64,000 bases of DNA from positions 1,922,001 through 1,986,000 of the forward strand of contig CAWHEF010000002.1 in the NCBI GenBank assembly GCA_963828385.1, given 5' to 3'. Below the pieces are notes generated by a model. It saw nothing but the letters and a program-made list of their open reading frames with translations, did no database searches and was not told the DNA's origin. The position numbers and the translations under genes are program-made. Below are positions 62,573-64,000 of this stretch, piece after piece (positions within the stretch are counted from its first letter, which is position 1; the number at the start of each line of letters is the position of its first letter). This stretch comes from Bog-756 sp963828385. Lineage in GTDB: Bacteria; Actinomycetota; Acidimicrobiia; Acidimicrobiales; RAAP-2.

Positions 62573-64000
62573 CTATGTCCGGGGGATCTCCCGCTCTTCG
62601 AACGTCTCGATGACGTCGCCCTCCTTCAGGTCCTGGTAGTCGGAGAGCCCGATGCCGCATTCGAATCCGGCGGACACTTCGCGGGCGTCGTCCTTGAAGC
62701 GCCGGAGGGAGGTGATGGTGCCCTTCCAGATGACCACGCCCTCGCGCAGGAAGCGGACCTTCGAGCCCCGGGTGATGACGCCCTCCCTGACGTAGCAGCC
62801 GGCGACGGCTCCCACCCGGGGCACCCGGAACACCTGACGGACCTCGGCCTCGCCCGTGACCACCTCCTCGAACACCGGCGACAGCAGACCGAGCATGGCC
62901 GCCTGCAGGTCCTCGAGGAGTTTGTAGATGATCTCGTAGGTGCGGATCTCGACCCCGGCCTTGCCCGCCATCTCCCGTGACCGGCGATCGGGCCGCACGT
63001 TGAACCCGATGATGGTGGCTGTCGAGGCCTTCGCCAGCTCGACATCGGATTCGGTGATCCCTCCCACGCCCCTGTGGACGAAGCTGAGCTTCACGTCGTC
63101 TCGCTCGAGCTTGCGCAGGCTCTCGGTGACCGCTTCGAGTGATCCCCTCACGTCGGCCTTCAGGATGAGGTTGAGCGTGGCGGTCTCGCCCCGCTGGATC
63201 TGCTCGAACAGGTCCTCCAGCTTGGCGCCCCCGAGGGCCGTCGTGGCCGCCGGCACGTGCCCGGCCACCCGGTAACGGTGGGCCCGTGCTTCGCCGATGG
63301 TGCGAGCCTGGGCCAGCTCGGGCGTGACCCGCAGCTCGTCCCCGGCTTCGGGGGGCTCGGAGAAGCCCAAGACCTGCACGGGCGTGGACGGGGGCGCTTC
63401 TTTGATCTGCTCGCCCCGGTCGTCGACGAGGGCCTTGACCTTCCCCCAGGCGGCGCCGGCGACGATGGGATCGCCCACCCGGAGGGTGCCCCGCTCGACG
63501 ATGATGGAAGCGACCGGACCGCGCCCGATCTCGAGCTCGGCTTCGATGACGAGGCCCCGGGCCCGGCCCTCGGGCGTCGACACGAGCTCCTCCACGTCGG
63601 CGACGAGGACGATCTGCTCGAGCAGGTCGTCGATTCCGAGGTTCTGGAGGGCCGACACCTCGACGGTGATGGTGTCGCCGCCCCAGGCCTCGGGCACCAA
63701 CCCGTGCTCGGAGAGCTGCTGGAGGACGCGGTTGGGATCGGCCTCTTCGCGGTCGACCTTGTTCACGGCCACGATGATGGGCACCTCGGCAGCGTTGGCA
63801 TGGGCGATGGCTTCGACGGTCTGGGGCATCACACCGTCGTCTGCCGCCACCACCAGCACCACGACATCGGTGACCTCGGCACCCCTCGCCCGCATGGCGG
63901 TGAACGCTTCGTGGCCCGGTGTGTCGATGAACGTGATCGGACGCCCATGCCACTCGACCTGGTAGGCACCGATGTGCTGGGTGATGCCGCCGGCCTCGCC
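62573..64000 (-). CDS. infB: Translation initiation factor IF-2, C-terminal part (runs off the window)
   Basis: The minus-strand frame is open to the window edge, so the 5' end is missing. G-domain motifs: GGITQHIGAYQV (switch I), DTPGHEAF (G3), VAVNKVDREEADP (G4), VSALQN (G5). Then domains II-IV, with EAGDELRVTPEL, and the C-terminal fMet-tRNA-binding domain (SAGFECGIGLSDYQDLKEGDVIETFEERE). It places fMet-tRNA on the 30S subunit and promotes subunit joining. First visible gene of the cluster with rbfA, truB and ribF. Confidence 0.96.
   Translation of the reverse strand, partial: GEAGGITQHIGAYQVEWHGRPITFIDTPGHEAFTAMRARGAEVTDVVVLVVAADDGVMPQTVEAIAHANAAEVPIIVAVNKVDREEADPNRVLQQLSEHGLVPEAWGGDTITVEVSALQNLGIDDLLEQIVLVADVEELVSTPEGRARGLVIEAELEIGRGPVASIIVERGTLRVGDPIVAGAAWGKVKALVDDRGEQIKEAPPSTPVQVLGFSEPPEAGDELRVTPELAQARTIGEARAHRYRVAGHVPAATTALGGAKLEDLFEQIQRGETATLNLILKADVRGSLEAVTESLRKLERDDVKLSFVHRGVGGITESDVELAKASTATIIGFNVRPDRRSREMAGKAGVEIRTYEIIYKLLEDLQAAMLGLLSPVFEEVVTGEAEVRQVFRVPRVGAVAGCYVREGVITRGSKVRFLREGVVIWKGTITSLRRFKDDAREVSAGFECGIGLSDYQDLKEGDVIETFEEREIPRT

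Noticed and set aside
62526..63953. Long minus-strand frame upstream of rbfA in a phase different from infB
   Set aside because: The Arg/Gly-rich product is the wrong frame of infB; only its last 168 codons (rbfA) are real.

Overview
The window looks like a chromosome segment of a high-GC actinobacterium, probably class Acidimicrobiia or a close relative. The inference rests on strong G/C third-position bias, frequent GTG starts, a wax ester synthase/diacylglycerol acyltransferase (WS/DGAT), a CtpI-like P-type ATPase, a DUF1801 protein, and an infB-rbfA-truB-ribF cluster beside orn and dut. No 16S rRNA or other taxonomic marker is present, so this is inference.

Layout. (1) 0.1-6.5 kb: a GH1 glycosidase, then an acyl-CoA operon (enoyl-CoA hydratase, class III CoA-transferase, DUF35 protein, thiolase-like protein) converging on an acyl-CoA ligase. 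(2) 6.6-14 kb: envelope genes: secreted-repeat lipoprotein, DHA2 efflux pump, lipoprotein esterase, a frameshifted D-Ala-D-Ala carboxypeptidase and a GT-C-like membrane glycosyltransferase. (3) 14-18 kb: DUF1801 protein, a broken GAP-family remnant and a DUF1800-DUF1501 pair with a Tat signal. (4) 18-25 kb: a cytochrome b/molybdopterin oxidoreductase fusion, a short W-GF repeat protein, a 61-codon gene resembling only the N-terminus of SdhB/FrdB, a 2-hydroxyacid dehydrogenase, and on the other strand a ferredoxin-reductase-type flavoprotein (two frameshifts) running in frame into a transketolase. (5) 25.9-30.3 kb: a tightly coupled catabolic operon: Baeyer-Villiger-type monooxygenase (frameshifted), SDR with an extra C-terminal domain, and an amidohydrolase. 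(6) 30.8-37 kb: a two-HAD CtpI-like P-type ATPase flanked by small membrane proteins and a YihY/BrkB protein. (7) 37-39.7 kb: a TetR repressor divergent from a DrrAB-type ABC exporter, with an operator-like palindrome between them.

(8) 39.9-52.7 kb is an accessory, decaying region: HepT and MntA pieces of a HEPN/MNT system, each beside a copy of one dispersed repeat; transposase remnants and IS ends; pieces of PNPOx, PfpI and pRiA4b-ORF3 genes; a DUF1707 protein; a secreted SGNH hydrolase; an unknown translationally coupled pair; a serpin; an ABC exporter; a TIR-transmembrane protein (frameshifted) next to a one-helix protein; and a large-protein remnant split by an in-frame amber codon. The region ends at a tRNA-Gly(GCC) gene. 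(9) 52.9-64 kb is ordinary core: BadF-type sugar kinase divergent from a GH4 glycosidase, WS/DGAT (frameshifted), dut, orn, an acyl-CoA synthetase, then ribF, truB, rbfA and a 5'-truncated infB.

Single-base frameshifts break at least five otherwise well-conserved genes, some beside short homopolymers. They could be real decay or consensus errors in an assembled genome; reads would decide. No CRISPR array, rRNA or replication origin was seen. Two genes (MFS at 7457, TIR at 50586) have a -10-like hexamer ending six bases before the ATG, suggesting leaderless transcription.
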